A stretch of DNA of 64,000 bases, from the NCBI RefSeq assembly GCF_008795955.1, contig NZ_VMHN01000001.1:930001-994000 (forward strand), given 5' to 3'. A model generated the notes under the pieces. That model searched no databases, had not been told where the DNA came from, and was given only the letters and a program-made list of their open reading frames with translations. The DNA comes from Marinobacter denitrificans (GTDB lineage Bacteria > Pseudomonadota > Gammaproteobacteria > Pseudomonadales > Oleiphilaceae). The position numbers and the translations under genes are program-made. Shown here piece after piece: positions 1 through 10,671 of this stretch; within the stretch, counting starts at the first letter, position 1; each line of letters begins with the position of its first letter.

Positions 1-866
1 GGACTCCACGCGTACTTTTAAGCGCCCTGAGAACACTGGCCGGCATCATCGCCGCCCTCGCCCTGATACTTCAGACCGGCTGCAGCAGCGTGTTTTTCTA
101 CCCCGACGACGTCACCTACGTCACCCCGGACCGCCTGAACCTGGAATACGAAGACGTTTTCCTGGACACCCCGAACGGTGAAACCCTCCACGGCTGGTGG
201 CTACCGGCAAAAAATGACCCCAAAGGTACCGTCTACTTCCTCCACGGCAATGCCCAGAACATCAGCAGCCACATCATGAACGTCGCCTGGCTGCCTGAGA
301 GACGCTACAACGTCTTCCTGATCGACTACCGGGGATACGGCCGCTCAACCGGCGCACCGGACATAGAGGGCACCCTGCACGACGCAGAAGCCGGCCTGCG
401 ATGGCTGATCGATCAACCGGACGTCGAGAACCAACCCCTGTTCCTGCTGGGCCAGAGCCTTGGCGGCGCACTGGGAACCGCACTCGCCAGTGAATGGGTA
501 ACCCGGAACGAACAGCCACCCTTGGACGGCGTCATCCTCGACGGCACCTTCAACGGATTCCGCTCTATCGCTCGGGAAAAACTCGGCGATTTCTGGCTCA
601 CCTGGCCCTTCCAGATCCCCCTGAGCTGGACTATCACCGATGAATACGAAACCCACGAACGTATCGGCGACATCAGCCCGGTGCCAGTGATGGTGATTCA
701 CAGTAAACGGGACGGGATAATTCCGTTCCATCACGGTGAGCAGTTGTTTGAAGCGGCGAAGGAACCCAAACGTTTTTTAAGAACAGATACGGGCCACGGG
801 GCCACGTTTGTGATTCCGGCGTATCAGGCGGCGGTTTTGGGATTCATGGATGCGAGTGGGGAGTAA
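1..866 (+). CDS. Alpha/beta hydrolase lipoprotein, 5' end cut off by window edge
   Basis: The open frame runs in from the window edge. Before the first available GTG (position 90) it encodes a hydrophobic stretch ending in the lipobox Leu-Gln-Thr-Gly-Cys (Cys at about 81-83). The GTG is therefore not the true start; this is a lipoprotein whose signal peptide begins just outside the window. The body is a serine hydrolase of the BEM46/YfhR-like alpha/beta type: an oxyanion region FLHGNAQN, a nucleophile elbow GQSLGG, a late Asp (SKRDGIIP) and a catalytic His near the C-terminus (DTGHGAT). The substrate cannot be told from sequence. Likely anchored in the inner or outer membrane facing the periplasm. 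Confidence 0.85.
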   Translation, partial: TPRVLLSALRTLAGIIAALALILQTGCSSVFFYPDDVTYVTPDRLNLEYEDVFLDTPNGETLHGWWLPAKNDPKGTVYFLHGNAQNISSHIMNVAWLPERRYNVFLIDYRGYGRSTGAPDIEGTLHDAEAGLRWLIDQPDVENQPLFLLGQSLGGALGTALASEWVTRNEQPPLDGVILDGTFNGFRSIAREKLGDFWLTWPFQIPLSWTITDEYETHERIGDISPVPVMVIHSKRDGIIPFHHGEQLFEAAKEPKRFLRTDTGHGATFVIPAYQAAVLGFMDASGE

Positions 867-902
867 AAAAATCCGGCGGCCAGCAAAAAGTCTGAAGAGT
901 GC

Positions 903-1001
903 GCCGGGCAGGGCTATTCAAAACCGTGCGGAGCCATGGATGGCGGAGCCCGAGCCTACATGGACGTACTTGTTGGCGTGTTTTGAATAGCCCTGCCCGG
1001 C
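903..1001. repeat. Interspersed-type element with perfect 22-bp terminal inverted repeats
   Basis: Positions 903-924 and 980-1001 are exact reverse complements (GCCGGGCAGGGCTATTCAAA plus AC on the left). They enclose 55 bp that contains GGAGCCATGGATGGCGGAGC and a TACATGGACGTA palindrome. It sits between the convergent ends of the hydrolase gene and pnp, the usual place for REP/MITE-like elements. There is no coding capacity. Whether it is multicopy cannot be judged from one window. Confidence 0.7.
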
Positions 1002-1038
1002 GTGCTCAGGCTACAGAACTTGCAGGCCTGAAAACAAA

Positions 1039-1073
1039 AAACCCGCCAGACTCCGAAGAGTGGCGGGTTTTTT
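1039..1073 (-). terminator. Intrinsic terminator of pnp (bidirectional)
   Basis: The stem AAACCCGCCA / TGGCGGGTTT is flanked by a T run on each strand. It lies directly downstream of the pnp stop on the minus strand and could also stop plus-strand transcription from the hydrolase gene. Confidence 0.8.
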
Positions 1074-1085
1074 ACCGGGTTCAGC

Positions 1086-3209
1086 TTACAGCGCGGAAAG
1101 GTCCGTCGGCTGCTCACCTTCCTTCACTTCCTTCATGGACAGCTTGACCCGCCCACGGTTGTCCACATCCAGCACCTTCACCAGAACTTCCTGACCTTCG
1201 CTCAACTCGTCAGTCACGTTCTCGATGCGACGGTCAGAAATCTGGGAAATGTGTACCAGACCATCCTTGCCAGGCAGGATGTTAACGAAGGCACCAAAGT
1301 CCACAATGCGCTCAACGCGACCGCTATAGATAGCACCCACTTCGATTTCAGCAGTGATTTCCATCACCCGCTTCATCGCAGCATTGGCTGCATCCTGGTT
1401 GTCGGCGTAGATCTTCACGTTGCCATCGTCATCCAGATCGATGGAAGCACCGGTTTCGTCACAGATAGAACGGATGGTGGAACCACCCTTGCCGATGACG
1501 TCGCGGATTTTCTCGGGATTGATCTTGATGGTGGTAATGCTCGGCGCACGGCTTGAAAGCTCCTTGCGCGGCGCGGAAATCACCTTCGCCATTTCACCCA
1601 GGATGTGCAGACGGGCTGCGTTGGCCTGGTCGAGGGCGATTTCCATGATCTCGTCGGTGATGCCCTGGATCTTGATATCCATCTGCAGAGCAGTGATGCC
1701 TTCGGCGGTACCCGCTACCTTGAAGTCCATATCGCCGAGATGATCCTCGTCACCCAGGATGTCGGTCAGAACCGCGAACTGGTCGCCTTCCTTGACCAGA
1801 CCCATGGCGATACCGGCAACCGGGGCCTTGATGGGTACACCCGCATCCATCAGTGCCAGGCTGGAACCACAGACAGACGCCATGGAGCTGGAACCGTTGG
1901 ACTCGGTGATTTCGGAAACCGCACGGATAGTGTACGGGAACTCTTCCATTGTGGGCATAACCGCAGCCACACCACGCTTGGCGAGACGGCCGTGGCCGAC
2001 TTCACGACGACCCGGTGTACCAACACGGCCGGCTTCGCCGACGGAGTACGGAGGGAAGTTGTAGTGGAACAGGAACGGATCCTTGCGCTCACCTTCCAGC
2101 GCATCGATGATCTGCATGTCACGGGCAGTGCCCAGCGTGGTCGTCACGATAGCCTGGGTCTCACCACGGGTGAACAGGGCCGAGCCGTGAGTGCTGGGCA
2201 GTACGCCGACTTCCACTTCGATCGGACGGACCGTCTTGTTGTCACGGCCGTCAATACGCGGCTTGCCGTCGATGACCTGCTTGCGAACGATGGTCTTCTC
2301 GACTTTGCCGAAGTATTTCTTGACGTCGTCCGCGGAAGGCTGGCCTTCCTCTTCGCCCGCCAGTTTCTCCACCAGAGCGGTCTTGATCTCGCCCAGGCGT
2401 GCATAGCGCTCCATCTTGTCGCGGATGCTGTAGGCTTCCTCGATGGCCGCGGCTGCTTCGGCGTTAACAGCATTCAGCAGCTCTGTGTTCTCCGGCTCAG
2501 GCTGCCAGTCCCAGCGCGGCTTGCCCACTTCAGCGGCAAGTTCCTTAATAGCGGTAATGGCACTCTGCATTTCCTGGTGGCCATACAACACGGCGCCCAG
2601 CATCTGATCTTCGACCAGGCCCTTGGCTTCGGACTCAACCATCAGAACTGCGTCTTCAGTACCGGCAACCACCATGTCCAGCAGGGAGGTTTCCAGTTCT
2701 TCGAACGTGGGGTTCAGGAAATAGCCGCGCTCGTTGGTGTAAGCCACCCGTGATGCGCCAATCGGTCCGTCAAACGGGATACCGGAGATAGCCAGCGCTG
2801 CAGAGGCAGCCAGCATGGCAGCAATATCCGGGTCCTGGTTCTTGCTGGATGACATCACCGTGGTGATCACCTGGGTCTCGTTCATGAACCCTTTGGGGAA
2901 CAGCGGACGAATCGGGCGATCGATCAGGCGGGATGTCAGGGTTTCTTTCTCGGACGGACGGCCTTCACGCTTGAAGAAGCCACCGGGGATTTTGCCCACG
3001 GCGTAGGTCTTCTCGAAGTAGTTGACGGTCAGCGGAAAGAATGGCTGGCCAGGCTTGGCTTCTTTGGCAGCCACTACGGTGCCCAATACCGAAATGTCAT
3101 CTACGGTAACCAGTACGGAGCCGGTAGCCTGACGTGCAATACGACCGGTCTCAATCGTGACGGTCTTGCCGCCGAGTTCAAACGATTTTTTTACGGGTGT
3201 GAGATTCAC
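1086..3209 (-). CDS. pnp: Polyribonucleotide nucleotidyltransferase (PNPase)
   Basis: Phosphorolytic 3'-5' exoribonuclease and degradosome component. It has two RNase PH-like domains ([13 protein letters not shown] near the start and the second core with [17 protein letters not shown]), then a KH domain ([15 protein letters not shown]) and a C-terminal S1 domain ([20 protein letters not shown]). The start is chosen at GTG 3209 because AGGAG lies 5 nt upstream and the resulting N-terminus [10 protein letters not shown] aligns with E. coli Pnp. An in-frame ATG at 3227 and another at 3266 would add 6 and 19 residues without a good ribosome site. Last gene of the rimP-to-pnp cluster. Confidence 0.97.
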   Translation of the reverse strand: MNLTPVKKSFELGGKTVTIETGRIARQATGSVLVTVDDISVLGTVVAAKEAKPGQPFFPLTVNYFEKTYAVGKIPGGFFKREGRPSEKETLTSRLIDRPIRPLFPKGFMNETQVITTVMSSSKNQDPDIAAMLAASAALAISGIPFDGPIGASRVAYTNERGYFLNPTFEELETSLLDMVVAGTEDAVLMVESEAKGLVEDQMLGAVLYGHQEMQSAITAIKELAAEVGKPRWDWQPEPENTELLNAVNAEAAAAIEEAYSIRDKMERYARLGEIKTALVEKLAGEEEGQPSADDVKKYFGKVEKTIVRKQVIDGKPRIDGRDNKTVRPIEVEVGVLPSTHGSALFTRGETQAIVTTTLGTARDMQIIDALEGERKDPFLFHYNFPPYSVGEAGRVGTPGRREVGHGRLAKRGVAAVMPTMEEFPYTIRAVSEITESNGSSSMASVCGSSLALMDAGVPIKAPVAGIAMGLVKEGDQFAVLTDILGDEDHLGDMDFKVAGTAEGITALQMDIKIQGITDEIMEIALDQANAARLHILGEMAKVISAPRKELSSRAPSITTIKINPEKIRDVIGKGGSTIRSICDETGASIDLDDDGNVKIYADNQDAANAAMKRVMEITAEIEVGAIYSGRVERIVDFGAFVNILPGKDGLVHISQISDRRIENVTDELSEGQEVLVKVLDVDNRGRVKLSMKEVKEGEQPTDLSAL

Positions 3210-3328
3210 TGTAACTCCTGAATTCATCTTTTCAATTTGACTCAGACCATCCGCCCCTGCGGACAATCCGTTATAACTGCATCAAGGCCTGAACTGATGA
3301 ACTGAAGAGCAACCCGTCTGAAAGCTAA

Positions 3329-3388
3329 CAGGCTGTTGGAAACACCGGGCCGGAGCGCGCTTCGGAGGCCGGGGTTTTCAACAACCTG
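3329..3388 (-). promoter_or_regulatory. Long hairpin in the rpsO-pnp intergenic region
   Basis: The arms 3329-3352 and 3367-3388 pair over about 22 bp with a few mismatches, closed by a CGCGCTTCGGA-type loop. In E. coli this same interval carries the RNase III-cleaved stem that controls pnp mRNA stability and PNPase autoregulation. By position and shape this hairpin is a candidate for that role. There is no T run, so it is not a simple terminator. It is the main structure in the roughly 300-bp gap. Confidence 0.55.
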
Positions 3389-3515
3389 CTATCAATTTCA
3401 ACTTTCCAATACGACAGGGAGTTTCTTCAGGCTTCACTGACAGACACGATGCAGGGGAGAAGCACAACCGGCGAGGCAAACGCCCCGCCGGCCGTTAAAT
3501 ACAACCGGGCCAATA

Positions 3516-3785
3516 CTAGCGACGCAGGTTCAGACGCTGGATCAGTTCCAGATAGCGGTCTGCGTTCTTGCGCTTCAGGTAGTCCAGCAGCTTACGACGC
3601 TGGTTAACCATCCGGATAAGACCGCGGCGGGAATGGTGATCCTGCTTGTTGGTCTTGAAGTGATCCTGCAGCTTGTTGATGTTGTGGCTCAACAGTGCAA
3701 CCTGCACTTCAGGAGAACCGGTATCGCCATCACCCTGCTGAAAATCCTTAACGATCTGTGCTTTCTCGTTGGCAGAAAGTGCCAT
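3516..3785 (-). CDS. rpsO: 30S ribosomal protein S15
   Basis: 89 residues, the standard S15 length. It carries the family signature region from [20 protein letters not shown] to the basic C-terminus [22 protein letters not shown]15 binds the central domain of 16S rRNA early in assembly of the small subunit. The gene lies between truB and pnp as in most gammaproteobacteria; S15 often represses its own translation through a 5' leader pseudoknot. Confidence 0.98.
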   Translation of the reverse strand: MALSANEKAQIVKDFQQGDGDTGSPEVQVALLSHNINKLQDHFKTNKQDHHSRRGLIRMVNQRRKLLDYLKRKNADRYLELIQRLNLRR

Positions 3786-3878
3786 AACTCACCTCTATTG
3801 TTGCGATGCTATCGAATTCGGCCGAACCATGCATCTCTACAGCCCGGCTAATCAGCTACAACCATTAAAAAACGGTTG

Positions 3879-4799
3879 TCAGCCACTCTTCACCAGACGG
3901 CGAGGCACCAGTTTGGTGACCTCCCCTTCCGGGAATCCTTCTGCCAGTCCTACGAAGCGCCCGTTGCCGTAGAGGCGAACGTAACCTTCGGCTGGCTGAC
4001 CAGACATTCTAACCGGTTGTCCGTTCAATATCGATACCAGTGCGCTGCGTTCCAGTTCCTGCTCCGGGAACATGGACAGCGCGGCATCCGGGGCCACCAG
4101 CAGGCCATCCAGACTTTCGCCCTGTTCACGCATGGATTCCAGGGTGGTGACCTCAACAGCATCCGCCAGAGTGAACCCCGAAGCCATTGTGCGGCGCAGG
4201 GCCGTTACGTGGGCACCGCAGCCCAGGGCCTCACCGATATCTTCCACCAGCGAACGGATATAGGTGCCCTTTGTGCAACTGACCGCAATGTCGATCTCGG
4301 CCTCACGCACTTCCAGGAGTTTCAGTTCGTAGATAGTGACCGGGCGTGACGGGCGCTCCACTTCGATGCCTTCCCGTGCATACTCGTACAGCGGCCGGCC
4401 CTTGTGCTTGAGCGCGGAATACATGGAGGGAACCTGCTGGATTTCACCACGGAACTGGTCAAGGACCGGCTCCAGGGTTTCAGCATCCAGCCCGGCTGGT
4501 ACCGGCTTTTCAGCCACCACCGCACCCTCACTGTCACCGGTTTCAGTGCGCACACCCAAACGCGCCGTAGCGATGTAAGCCTTATCGCTGTCCAGCATCA
4601 TCTGGGAAAACTTTGTCGCTTCGCCGAAACACAGCGGCAACACCCCGGTAGCCAGCGGGTCCAGTGCGCCGGTATGGCCGGCCTTGGCCGCGCCAAACAG
4701 ACGCTTCACCTGCTGGAGAATACCATTGGACGTAATATCCATCGGCTTGTCGATCACCAGGATACCGTTTACGTCACGGCCTTTACGGCGACGACTCAA
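3879..4799 (-). CDS. truB: tRNA pseudouridine-55 synthase TruB
   Basis: 306 residues. It forms pseudouridine-55 in the T loop of elongator tRNAs. The catalytic motif [12 protein letters not shown] is present with the nucleophile Asp at residue 47. A C-terminal PUA-like domain follows ([15 protein letters not shown]). The ATG overlaps the rbfA stop by 4 bp (ATGA), so the two are translationally coupled. Confidence 0.97.
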   Translation of the reverse strand: MSRRRKGRDVNGILVIDKPMDITSNGILQQVKRLFGAAKAGHTGALDPLATGVLPLCFGEATKFSQMMLDSDKAYIATARLGVRTETGDSEGAVVAEKPVPAGLDAETLEPVLDQFRGEIQQVPSMYSALKHKGRPLYEYAREGIEVERPSRPVTIYELKLLEVREAEIDIAVSCTKGTYIRSLVEDIGEALGCGAHVTALRRTMASGFTLADAVEVTTLESMREQGESLDGLLVAPDAALSMFPEQELERSALVSILNGQPVRMSGQPAEGYVRLYGNGRFVGLAEGFPEGEVTKLVPRRLVKSG

Positions 4800-5233
4800 A
4801 CGTCTCGCTCCTGATCATCGGAAGAACGCTCGTCACCAGCTTCAGCATCCCGATCAACCGCAGGCTTGTCGCCAACAGCTTCGCGAATCAGGTTGTCCAT
4901 GTGGCGGCTGTGCCCAAGCAGCGAGTCGAAGTGAAAACGCAGCTGGGGCGTCACCCGCAACTTCATGGCGCGGCCGATCTGCCCACGCAGAAAGCCGGAA
5001 GCCTTGTTCAGTACTGCCAGGGAGTCGCGCACTTCCGGCGACTCCTCGGTCAGCTCTTCGGTGGTGAGCAGGGACACGTAGATATCAGCGTAACCCAGGT
5101 CACGGCTTACCTTGACGGCATTGACCGTGACCATACCCACCCGCGGGTCTTTGACCTCCCGCTGGATGAGTTGGGCCAGCTCACGCTGCATCTGATCGCC
5201 AATGCGATCAATCCGGCTGAACTCTCTTGGCAT
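4796..5233 (-). CDS. rbfA: Ribosome-binding factor A
   Basis: 145 residues with a single type-II KH fold ([20 protein letters not shown], then [20 protein letters not shown]). It assists late 30S maturation and processing of the 16S 5' end. The C-terminal tail after about residue 120 is acidic and not conserved. The start codon overlaps the infB stop codon (TGATG), indicating coupling. Confidence 0.97.
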   Translation of the reverse strand: MPREFSRIDRIGDQMQRELAQLIQREVKDPRVGMVTVNAVKVSRDLGYADIYVSLLTTEELTEESPEVRDSLAVLNKASGFLRGQIGRAMKLRVTPQLRFHFDSLLGHSRHMDNLIREAVGDKPAVDRDAEAGDERSSDDQERDV

Positions 5234-7800
5234 CAGGCCCCCGTAGACTCAAGCTTGCGCTCGACGCGGACTCGGTCAAACACCTCAATCTGGTCGCCGA
5301 CCTTCACATCGTATCCCTTAACACCGATACCGCATTCCATGCCGTTCCGGACTTCGGGTACGTCATCCTTGAAGCGACGCAGGGACTCCAGCTCGCCTTC
5401 GAAGATAACCACATTGTCACGCAGAACGCGGATCGGCTTGTTACGGTATACCGTGCCCTCAATCACCATGCAGCCGGCCACCTGACCAAACTTCGGTGAG
5501 CGGAAGACGTCACGCACATCGGCGATACCCACAATATCCTCGCGGAATTCCGGTGCAAGCATGCCGGTCAGGGCCGCTTTCACATCATCAATCAGGTTGT
5601 AGATGATGCTGTAGTAACGCAGATCCAGACCTTCCTGTTCCACCAGACGCTTGGAAGCCGTATCGGCACGCACGTTGAAGCCGAAGATGACCGCATTGGT
5701 TGCCATGGCCAGACTCACGTCTGTTTCGGCTATACCACCAACGCCTGAGGATACAATCTTGACCTGCACCTCGTCGTTACCCAGGTCCTGGAGAGATTTG
5801 GTGATAGCTTCGAGGGAACCACGAACGTCGGTCTTGAGAACCACGTTGAGGGTCTTGACCTCGTCCTTGCCCATATTCTCGAACAGGTTCTCCAGCTTGG
5901 CCGCCTGCTGTCTGTGCAGACGCTGCTCCCGCTCGCGGGCCTGGCGGAATTCCGCCAGTTCCTTCGCCTTCTTCTCGTCGGCGACAGCAAAGAACTCGTC
6001 GCCGGCGTTCGGCGTGCCGTTCAGACCGAGGATTTCCACCGGAATGGAGGGCCCGGCTTCCTTGACCTGCTTACCGGCTTCATCGGTCATGGCGCGAACC
6101 TTACCGAAGAAAGAACCGGCAACAACCATCTCGCCCTGACGCAGCGTTCCGTTCTGTACCAGCACGGTGGCTACAGAGCCACGACCGCGTTCCAGGCTGG
6201 ACTCGACAACCACACCCTTGGCAGGTGCATCCGGAGAAGCTTCCAACTCAAGGATTTCGGCCTGGAGCAACAGCGCTTCAAGCAGATCATCAATACCATC
6301 GCCGGTGTGAGCGGATACCGGAATAAACTGGACGTCGCCGCCCCAGTCTTCCGGAATCACTTCCATACCAGCAAGTTCGGTCTTGATACGGTCAGGATCC
6401 GCTTCTTCCTTGTCCATCTTATTTATGGCAACAACAATGGGCACGCCGGCGGAGCGGGCGTGCTGTACCGCTTCCTTGGTCTGGGGCATCACGCCGTCAT
6501 CGGCCGCCACCACCAGGATAACGATATCAGTACACTGGGCGCCGCGGGCACGCATGGCCGTGAAGGCGGCGTGACCAGGGGTATCCAGGAAAGAGACCAT
6601 GCCGTGATCGGTTTCCACATGATAGGCGCCGATGTGTTGGGTAATACCACCGGACTCGCCTGACGCCACCTTGGTGCGACGGATATAGTCCAGAAGCGAG
6701 GTCTTGCCGTGGTCGACGTGACCCATCACGCTGACGACCGGGGCACGCTTGGTCTTTTGCTTGCCTTCGAAGGCAAATTCGCTCAGAACCTCTTCCTCGA
6801 ACGCGTCCTCGCTGACCGTCTTGGCCTTGTGACCGAGCTCTTCGGTGACCAGAACTGCAGTTTCCTGATCCAGGGCCTGGTTGATGGTCGCCATTACCCC
6901 CATGCCCATCAGTTTCTTGATGACGTCGGCTGACTTGACGGCCATTCGCTGGGCAAGTTCACCCACGGTGATCGTCTCGGGAATATCGACTTCTCTTACC
7001 ATTGGCTTGGTCGGCCTCTCGAAAGCGTGACGCTTCTCTTTGGGTTTCTTTTTCGCGCGAAGTGGCTTGCGCAGCGTGGTGTCTTCCTCTTCCTCATTAA
7101 TAACAAGAGGTTCCTCAACCGGACGATTACGCGGGCCGCGATGCCCTGCAGACTTCTTCTTGGGCTTGCCCTCGTCCGGCTCGTCGCCGCGCTCACGGGC
7201 TTTTTCTTTCTTTTTCTTCGGCTTGCGATCCTTGCCTTCGCCCTCTTCAGGCGGCGGGATCGGCATATCTTCCGGCGCGGGAACCGGCTCCGGCTCGGCA
7301 GCCACTTCAGGCTGACCTTTTTCTTCCGGTTTCACTTCGTCCGACTCGCCCGACGACTCTACCGCGGGAGCCTCTGCAACCGGCGTTTCCGGCTTCGGCG
7401 TGTCCGCCGGCACAGCCTGCTCAGCCGTTACTGCAATTGTTTCTTCCGGGGCCGGGGCCGCAGCTGCCTGCTCGGCGGCCTCTTCCTGCTTGACCGCTTC
7501 CGGCTCCAGCTCGGCGCGTTTGATATACGTACGGCGCTTGCGAACCTCAACATTGACCGTTTTTGCACGGCCCGCTTTCAGCGTGGTTGTTGTCTTGCGC
7601 TTGAGAGTGATTTTATTCGGTTCCACTTCACTCTCACCGTGATTTTTTCTCAGATAGGTCAGCAACTGTTGCTTCTCATCGCTGGTGACAGAGTCCTCTT
7701 CGGAGCGGGCTTTCAGGCCAGCCTCCACGATCTGTCGCAGCAAACGATCCACGGGAGCGCCTACATCTGCGGCCAGTTGTTTTACCGTTACATCAGCCAT
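5233..7800 (-). CDS. infB: Translation initiation factor IF-2
   Basis: 855 residues. It positions fMet-tRNA on the 30S subunit and drives subunit joining with GTP hydrolysis. The N-terminus has an IF2-associated domain (residues 1-50), then a long Glu/Ala/Pro/Lys-rich linker (about 100-260) and a second IF2N domain. The G domain follows with GHVDHGKTS at 360-368, DTPGHAAF and NKMD, then the beta-barrel and fMet-tRNA-binding C-terminal domains. Internal in-frame starts for a shorter isoform, as in E. coli, are possible but cannot be proven here. Confidence 0.98.
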   Translation of the reverse strand: MADVTVKQLAADVGAPVDRLLRQIVEAGLKARSEEDSVTSDEKQQLLTYLRKNHGESEVEPNKITLKRKTTTTLKAGRAKTVNVEVRKRRTYIKRAELEPEAVKQEEAAEQAAAAPAPEETIAVTAEQAVPADTPKPETPVAEAPAVESSGESDEVKPEEKGQPEVAAEPEPVPAPEDMPIPPPEEGEGKDRKPKKKKEKARERGDEPDEGKPKKKSAGHRGPRNRPVEEPLVINEEEEDTTLRKPLRAKKKPKEKRHAFERPTKPMVREVDIPETITVGELAQRMAVKSADVIKKLMGMGVMATINQALDQETAVLVTEELGHKAKTVSEDAFEEEVLSEFAFEGKQKTKRAPVVSVMGHVDHGKTSLLDYIRRTKVASGESGGITQHIGAYHVETDHGMVSFLDTPGHAAFTAMRARGAQCTDIVILVVAADDGVMPQTKEAVQHARSAGVPIVVAINKMDKEEADPDRIKTELAGMEVIPEDWGGDVQFIPVSAHTGDGIDDLLEALLLQAEILELEASPDAPAKGVVVESSLERGRGSVATVLVQNGTLRQGEMVVAGSFFGKVRAMTDEAGKQVKEAGPSIPVEILGLNGTPNAGDEFFAVADEKKAKELAEFRQAREREQRLHRQQAAKLENLFENMGKDEVKTLNVVLKTDVRGSLEAITKSLQDLGNDEVQVKIVSSGVGGIAETDVSLAMATNAVIFGFNVRADTASKRLVEQEGLDLRYYSIIYNLIDDVKAALTGMLAPEFREDIVGIADVRDVFRSPKFGQVAGCMVIEGTVYRNKPIRVLRDNVVIFEGELESLRRFKDDVPEVRNGMECGIGVKGYDVKVGDQIEVFDRVRVERKLESTGA

Positions 7801-7817
7801 ACTGGTCCTCCTCCCGA

Positions 7818-9311
7818 TTAAGCCTGGTCTTCAAACCAGGGGGCGCGTGCAGCCATAATCAACTGGCCGGCACGCTCTTCTTCCATACCTTCAATGTCGA
7901 TCAGGTCATCAACCGACTGCTCTGCAAGATCTTCCATGGTACGGATACCCATACCGGCCAGCTTGAACGCCAGGCCCCGGTCCATCCCGTCCATTGCCAG
8001 AAGATCTTCTGCGGGTTCCGCGCCTTCAAGTGCCTCTTCGCTGGCCAGGGCCTGGTTCAGCAGGGCGTCCTTGGCGCGGCGACGCAATTCCGTGACAGTT
8101 TCTTCGTCGAACCCTTCAATTGCGAGCATCTCCTCCATGGGGATGTACGCCACTTCCTCAATAGAAGTAAACCCTTCCTCGATGAGAACGCCGGCAAACT
8201 CCTCGTCCACATCCAGATTGCCGGTAAAATGCTCCAGCAAGGTGTTGTATTCCTGTTCCTGACGCTGCCCGGCCTCTTCCTCGGTCATCACGTTCAGTGT
8301 CCAGCCTGTCAACTCGGTCGCCAGACGCACATTCTGCCCGTTACGGCCGATGGCCTGCGCCAGATTATCCTCGGCGACAGCCACTTCCATCGTGTGCCGG
8401 TCCTCGTCCATTACGATGGACGCTACTTCTGCAGGCGCCATGGCGTTGATAACCAGCTGCGCGGGATTGTCGTCCCAGAGCACGATATCAACACGCTCAC
8501 CACCCAGCTCATTGGACACTGCCTGCACGCGCGAACCACGCATGCCGACACAGGCACCTACCGGGTCAATCCGGCGATCGTTGGTTTTCACCGCGATCTT
8601 GGCGCGGGAACCCGGGTCCCGTGCAGCACCACGGATTTCAATCAGTTCTTCGGCAATTTCCGGAACCTCGATACGGAACAACTCGATCAGCATCTGCGGA
8701 TCGGTACGGCTCAGGATCAACTGCGGGCCGCGATGATCGGTGCGAATTTCCTGCAGCAGGGAACGAACCCGGTCACCCATGCGGAAAGTCTCGCGCGCAA
8801 TCAGATGTTCCCGGGGCAGCAGGGCTTCAGCGTTGGCACCCAGATCCACGATGACGTTGTCCCGTGTCACTTTCTTTACGGTACCGGAAACCAGCTCACC
8901 CACCCGGTCACGGTAGCTGTCGACGATCTTGCTGCGCTCGGCTTCCCGCACTTTCTGGAAAATAATCTGTTTGGCTGCCTGGGCGCCAATACGTCCGAAA
9001 GCAACAGACTCCACTTTTTCTTCGTGAATATCGCCCGGCCGCAGGTTCTCGTCGATCTCCTCGGCTTCCTGCATGGTCAGCTCAGTGCCAAGAGCAGGAA
9101 CGGCGTCGTTATCAACTACCAGCCAGCGGCGGAAAGTCTCGTATTCACCGGTGCGCCGATCAATGGACACCCGGATATCGGCTTCCTCGTCGTCATAACG
9201 TTTTTTGGCAGCGGTGGCGAGCGCCAGCTCGATTGCTTCAAAGATCACATCCTTCTCGACACCCTTTTCGTTCGAGACGGATTCAACCACCAGCAAGATC
9301 TCTTTACTCAT
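7818..9311 (-). CDS. nusA: Transcription termination/antitermination factor NusA
   Basis: 497 residues, matching the long gammaproteobacterial form. It has an N-terminal RNAP-binding domain, S1 domain ([20 protein letters not shown]), two KH domains ([20 protein letters not shown] and [19 protein letters not shown]) and two acidic C-terminal repeats (around [19 protein letters not shown] and [14 protein letters not shown]). It modulates pausing, intrinsic termination and antitermination. It sits between rimP and infB, and the terminator-rich leader upstream of rimP could be the site of its autoregulation. Confidence 0.98.
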   Translation of the reverse strand: MSKEILLVVESVSNEKGVEKDVIFEAIELALATAAKKRYDDEEADIRVSIDRRTGEYETFRRWLVVDNDAVPALGTELTMQEAEEIDENLRPGDIHEEKVESVAFGRIGAQAAKQIIFQKVREAERSKIVDSYRDRVGELVSGTVKKVTRDNVIVDLGANAEALLPREHLIARETFRMGDRVRSLLQEIRTDHRGPQLILSRTDPQMLIELFRIEVPEIAEELIEIRGAARDPGSRAKIAVKTNDRRIDPVGACVGMRGSRVQAVSNELGGERVDIVLWDDNPAQLVINAMAPAEVASIVMDEDRHTMEVAVAEDNLAQAIGRNGQNVRLATELTGWTLNVMTEEEAGQRQEQEYNTLLEHFTGNLDVDEEFAGVLIEEGFTSIEEVAYIPMEEMLAIEGFDEETVTELRRRAKDALLNQALASEEALEGAEPAEDLLAMDGMDRGLAFKLAGMGIRTMEDLAEQSVDDLIDIEGMEEERAGQLIMAARAPWFEDQA

Positions 9312-9352
9312 TGGATTGCCCTGCCCTTAAAATAAACTTTGCGTCCACTGAC

Positions 9353-9814
9353 TTATTCAAATGCCGGAACGATGTTGGCTTTCTCGATGCTATCGAATGG
9401 CAACAGGTACTCGTGATCATCTACAACCACGACAACGTCCTCGCCCTCAACACCCTTGATCAGGCCCTGAAACTTGCGACGCCCCTCGAATGCCATCCGT
9501 AATTTGATCTGGACCTGATGGCCGGCGAATGCCTCATACTGCTCCAGTCGGAACAACGGCCGATCCATGCCCGGAGAGGAAACCTCCAGGGTATATTCTG
9601 TCTGAATGGGGTCTTCCACATCCATCACGCCGCTCGCCTGGCGACTGACTTTTTCACAGTCTTCAATGCCGATGCCATTCTCGGCATCGTCAATAAATAT
9701 TCTTAACAGGGAATGGTGTCCCTGGGAGCGGAATTCAATGCCCCAGAATTCGTAGCCCAGACCTTCCACAATCGGCCTGAGTATTTCTTCCAGCTGCTTC
9801 AACTTGGCTGACAA
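9353..9814 (-). CDS. rimP: Ribosome maturation factor RimP
   Basis: 153 residues with the conserved RimP blocks [34 protein letters not shown] and [12 protein letters not shown]. It is needed for 30S assembly. The start is TTG at 9814, preceded by GGAG ten nucleotides upstream. First gene of the rimP-nusA-infB operon. Confidence 0.95.
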   Translation of the reverse strand: MSAKLKQLEEILRPIVEGLGYEFWGIEFRSQGHHSLLRIFIDDAENGIGIEDCEKVSRQASGVMDVEDPIQTEYTLEVSSPGMDRPLFRLEQYEAFAGHQVQIKLRMAFEGRRKFQGLIKGVEGEDVVVVVDDHEYLLPFDSIEKANIVPAFE

Positions 9815-9858
9815 GGTTATTCGGTCTCCGTTACTCGTTTTTTCGACCCCAAAAACAA

Positions 9859-9885
9859 AAAAAGGGCTGTTGATCAGCCCTTTTT
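9859..9885 (-). terminator. Intrinsic terminator in the rimP leader
   Basis: A perfect stem AAAAAGGGCTG / CAGCCCTTTTT with a 5-nt loop is followed on the minus strand by a long T-rich tail. It lies only about 45 nt before the rimP start and downstream of a strong promoter (10067-10095). It must therefore be read through, which points to attenuation or antitermination. Two further GC-rich hairpins lie between it and the promoter (about 9890-9960). Confidence 0.7.
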
Positions 9886-10066
9886 ATGCACCAGGGCCTG
9901 ATGCGCCAGGCCCCTTAATCAAAAAGCCCCTGACAATTTGGGGCCCTTTGTTGCAAGAACTCGCAGAGGATAACCAAAAACTGAAAACTCCCCTGCTGAC
10001 AGACACCTGGCCTGCCTGGAACCGACTGGACAACCTGTGCCCGGAGCCTGCTCCAATATCCGCCGG

Positions 10067-10095
10067 AGTATAGAGACGCCGGCCTTACTGGTCAA
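10067..10095 (-). promoter_or_regulatory. Sigma-70 promoter for rimP-nusA-infB
   Basis: On the minus strand TTGACC is followed by a 17-bp spacer and TATACT. It lies just downstream of the tRNA-Leu terminator and about 250 nt before rimP. The leader carries three hairpins and no tRNA-Met gene, unlike the metY leader of E. coli. Confidence 0.7.
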
Positions 10096-10103
10096 GGACT
10101 GAC

Positions 10104-10138
10104 CAAAAAAAACGGCCTGGTAATTCCAAGCCGTTTTT
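10104..10138 (-). terminator. Intrinsic terminator after tRNA-Leu
   Basis: The stem AACGGCTTGG / CCAGGCCGTT (one wobble) is followed by eight T residues on the minus strand, ten nucleotides past the tRNA 3' end. It closes the secG-tRNA-Leu transcript. Confidence 0.8.
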
Positions 10139-10147
10139 CTTCTAGTA

Positions 10148-10232
10148 TGGTGCCCGGGGCCGGACTCGAACCGGCACGGCTTTCGCCACTACCCCCTCAA
10201 GATAGCGTGTCTACCAGTTTCACCACCCGGGC
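10148..10232 (-). tRNA. tRNA-Leu (anticodon GAG)
   Basis: The 85-nt cloverleaf has a 7-bp acceptor stem GCCCGGG/CCCGGGC, an encoded CCA end and a long class-II variable arm (GTAGTGGCGAAAGCCGTGCC region). The anticodon loop TTGAGGG gives anticodon GAG at 10198-10196. The position after secG matches leuU of E. coli. Confidence 0.95.
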
Positions 10233-10239
10233 AACACTC

Positions 10240-10614
10240 TTACTCGAGCTCGGGGAGTTCATTTTCATCCCCGCGCCCGGCTTCGCCTTCATCTGCCGAC
10301 TCACCCTCAGCATGCCCGGCATCGGAACGGGATTCCTGAACTACAGGAATACCTGCCTCCCCTGCCACTTCGGCACGCTGCTTGGCGAATACAGCCAGCG
10401 AAAAACTTGTTACAAAAAATACAATGGCGAGCAAGGTAGTCGCACGAACCAGAAAGCTGCTGCTACCTTCGCTACCGAATACCGTCTGGGAGGCGCCGCC
10501 ACCAAACGCAGCGCCTGCATTGGCGCCCTTGCCGTGCTGAATCAGCACAAGACCCACCAGCGCCACCGCGATGACCACGTGGATAACGACAACCAGTGTT
10601 TCGACCCAATCCAT
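10240..10614 (-). CDS. secG: Preprotein translocase subunit SecG
   Basis: 124 residues. SecG is the small accessory subunit of the SecYEG channel. Two membrane segments are visible (about residues 5-22 and 53-73), separated by the family loop GLVLIQHGKGANAGAAFGGG. The C-terminal 45 residues form an acidic Glu/Asp/Gly-rich tail, as in Pseudomonas SecG. The stop lies 7 nt before the tRNA-Leu gene, so both are probably on one transcript. Confidence 0.95.
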   Translation of the reverse strand: MDWVETLVVVIHVVIAVALVGLVLIQHGKGANAGAAFGGGASQTVFGSEGSSSFLVRATTLLAIVFFVTSFSLAVFAKQRAEVAGEAGIPVVQESRSDAGHAEGESADEGEAGRGDENELPELE

Positions 10615-10671
10615 AATGTCTCTCTAATAACCAGATGACTCGCGCCAATGGCTTTCGCGAATCTTTATCTT

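Noticed and set aside
1605-2753. 382-codon open frame opposite pnp
   Set aside because: Antisense shadow of pnp with no start signals.
3633-4349. Plus-strand frames opposite rpsO and truB
   Set aside because: Shadows of conserved genes.
9804-10073. 89-codon plus-strand frame in the rimP leader
   Set aside because: It runs through the terminators and hairpins, with no homology-like features.
9815-10147. tRNA-Met gene in the rimP leader, as in E. coli metY
   Set aside because: No cloverleaf or CAT anticodon loop is present; only hairpins and terminators.
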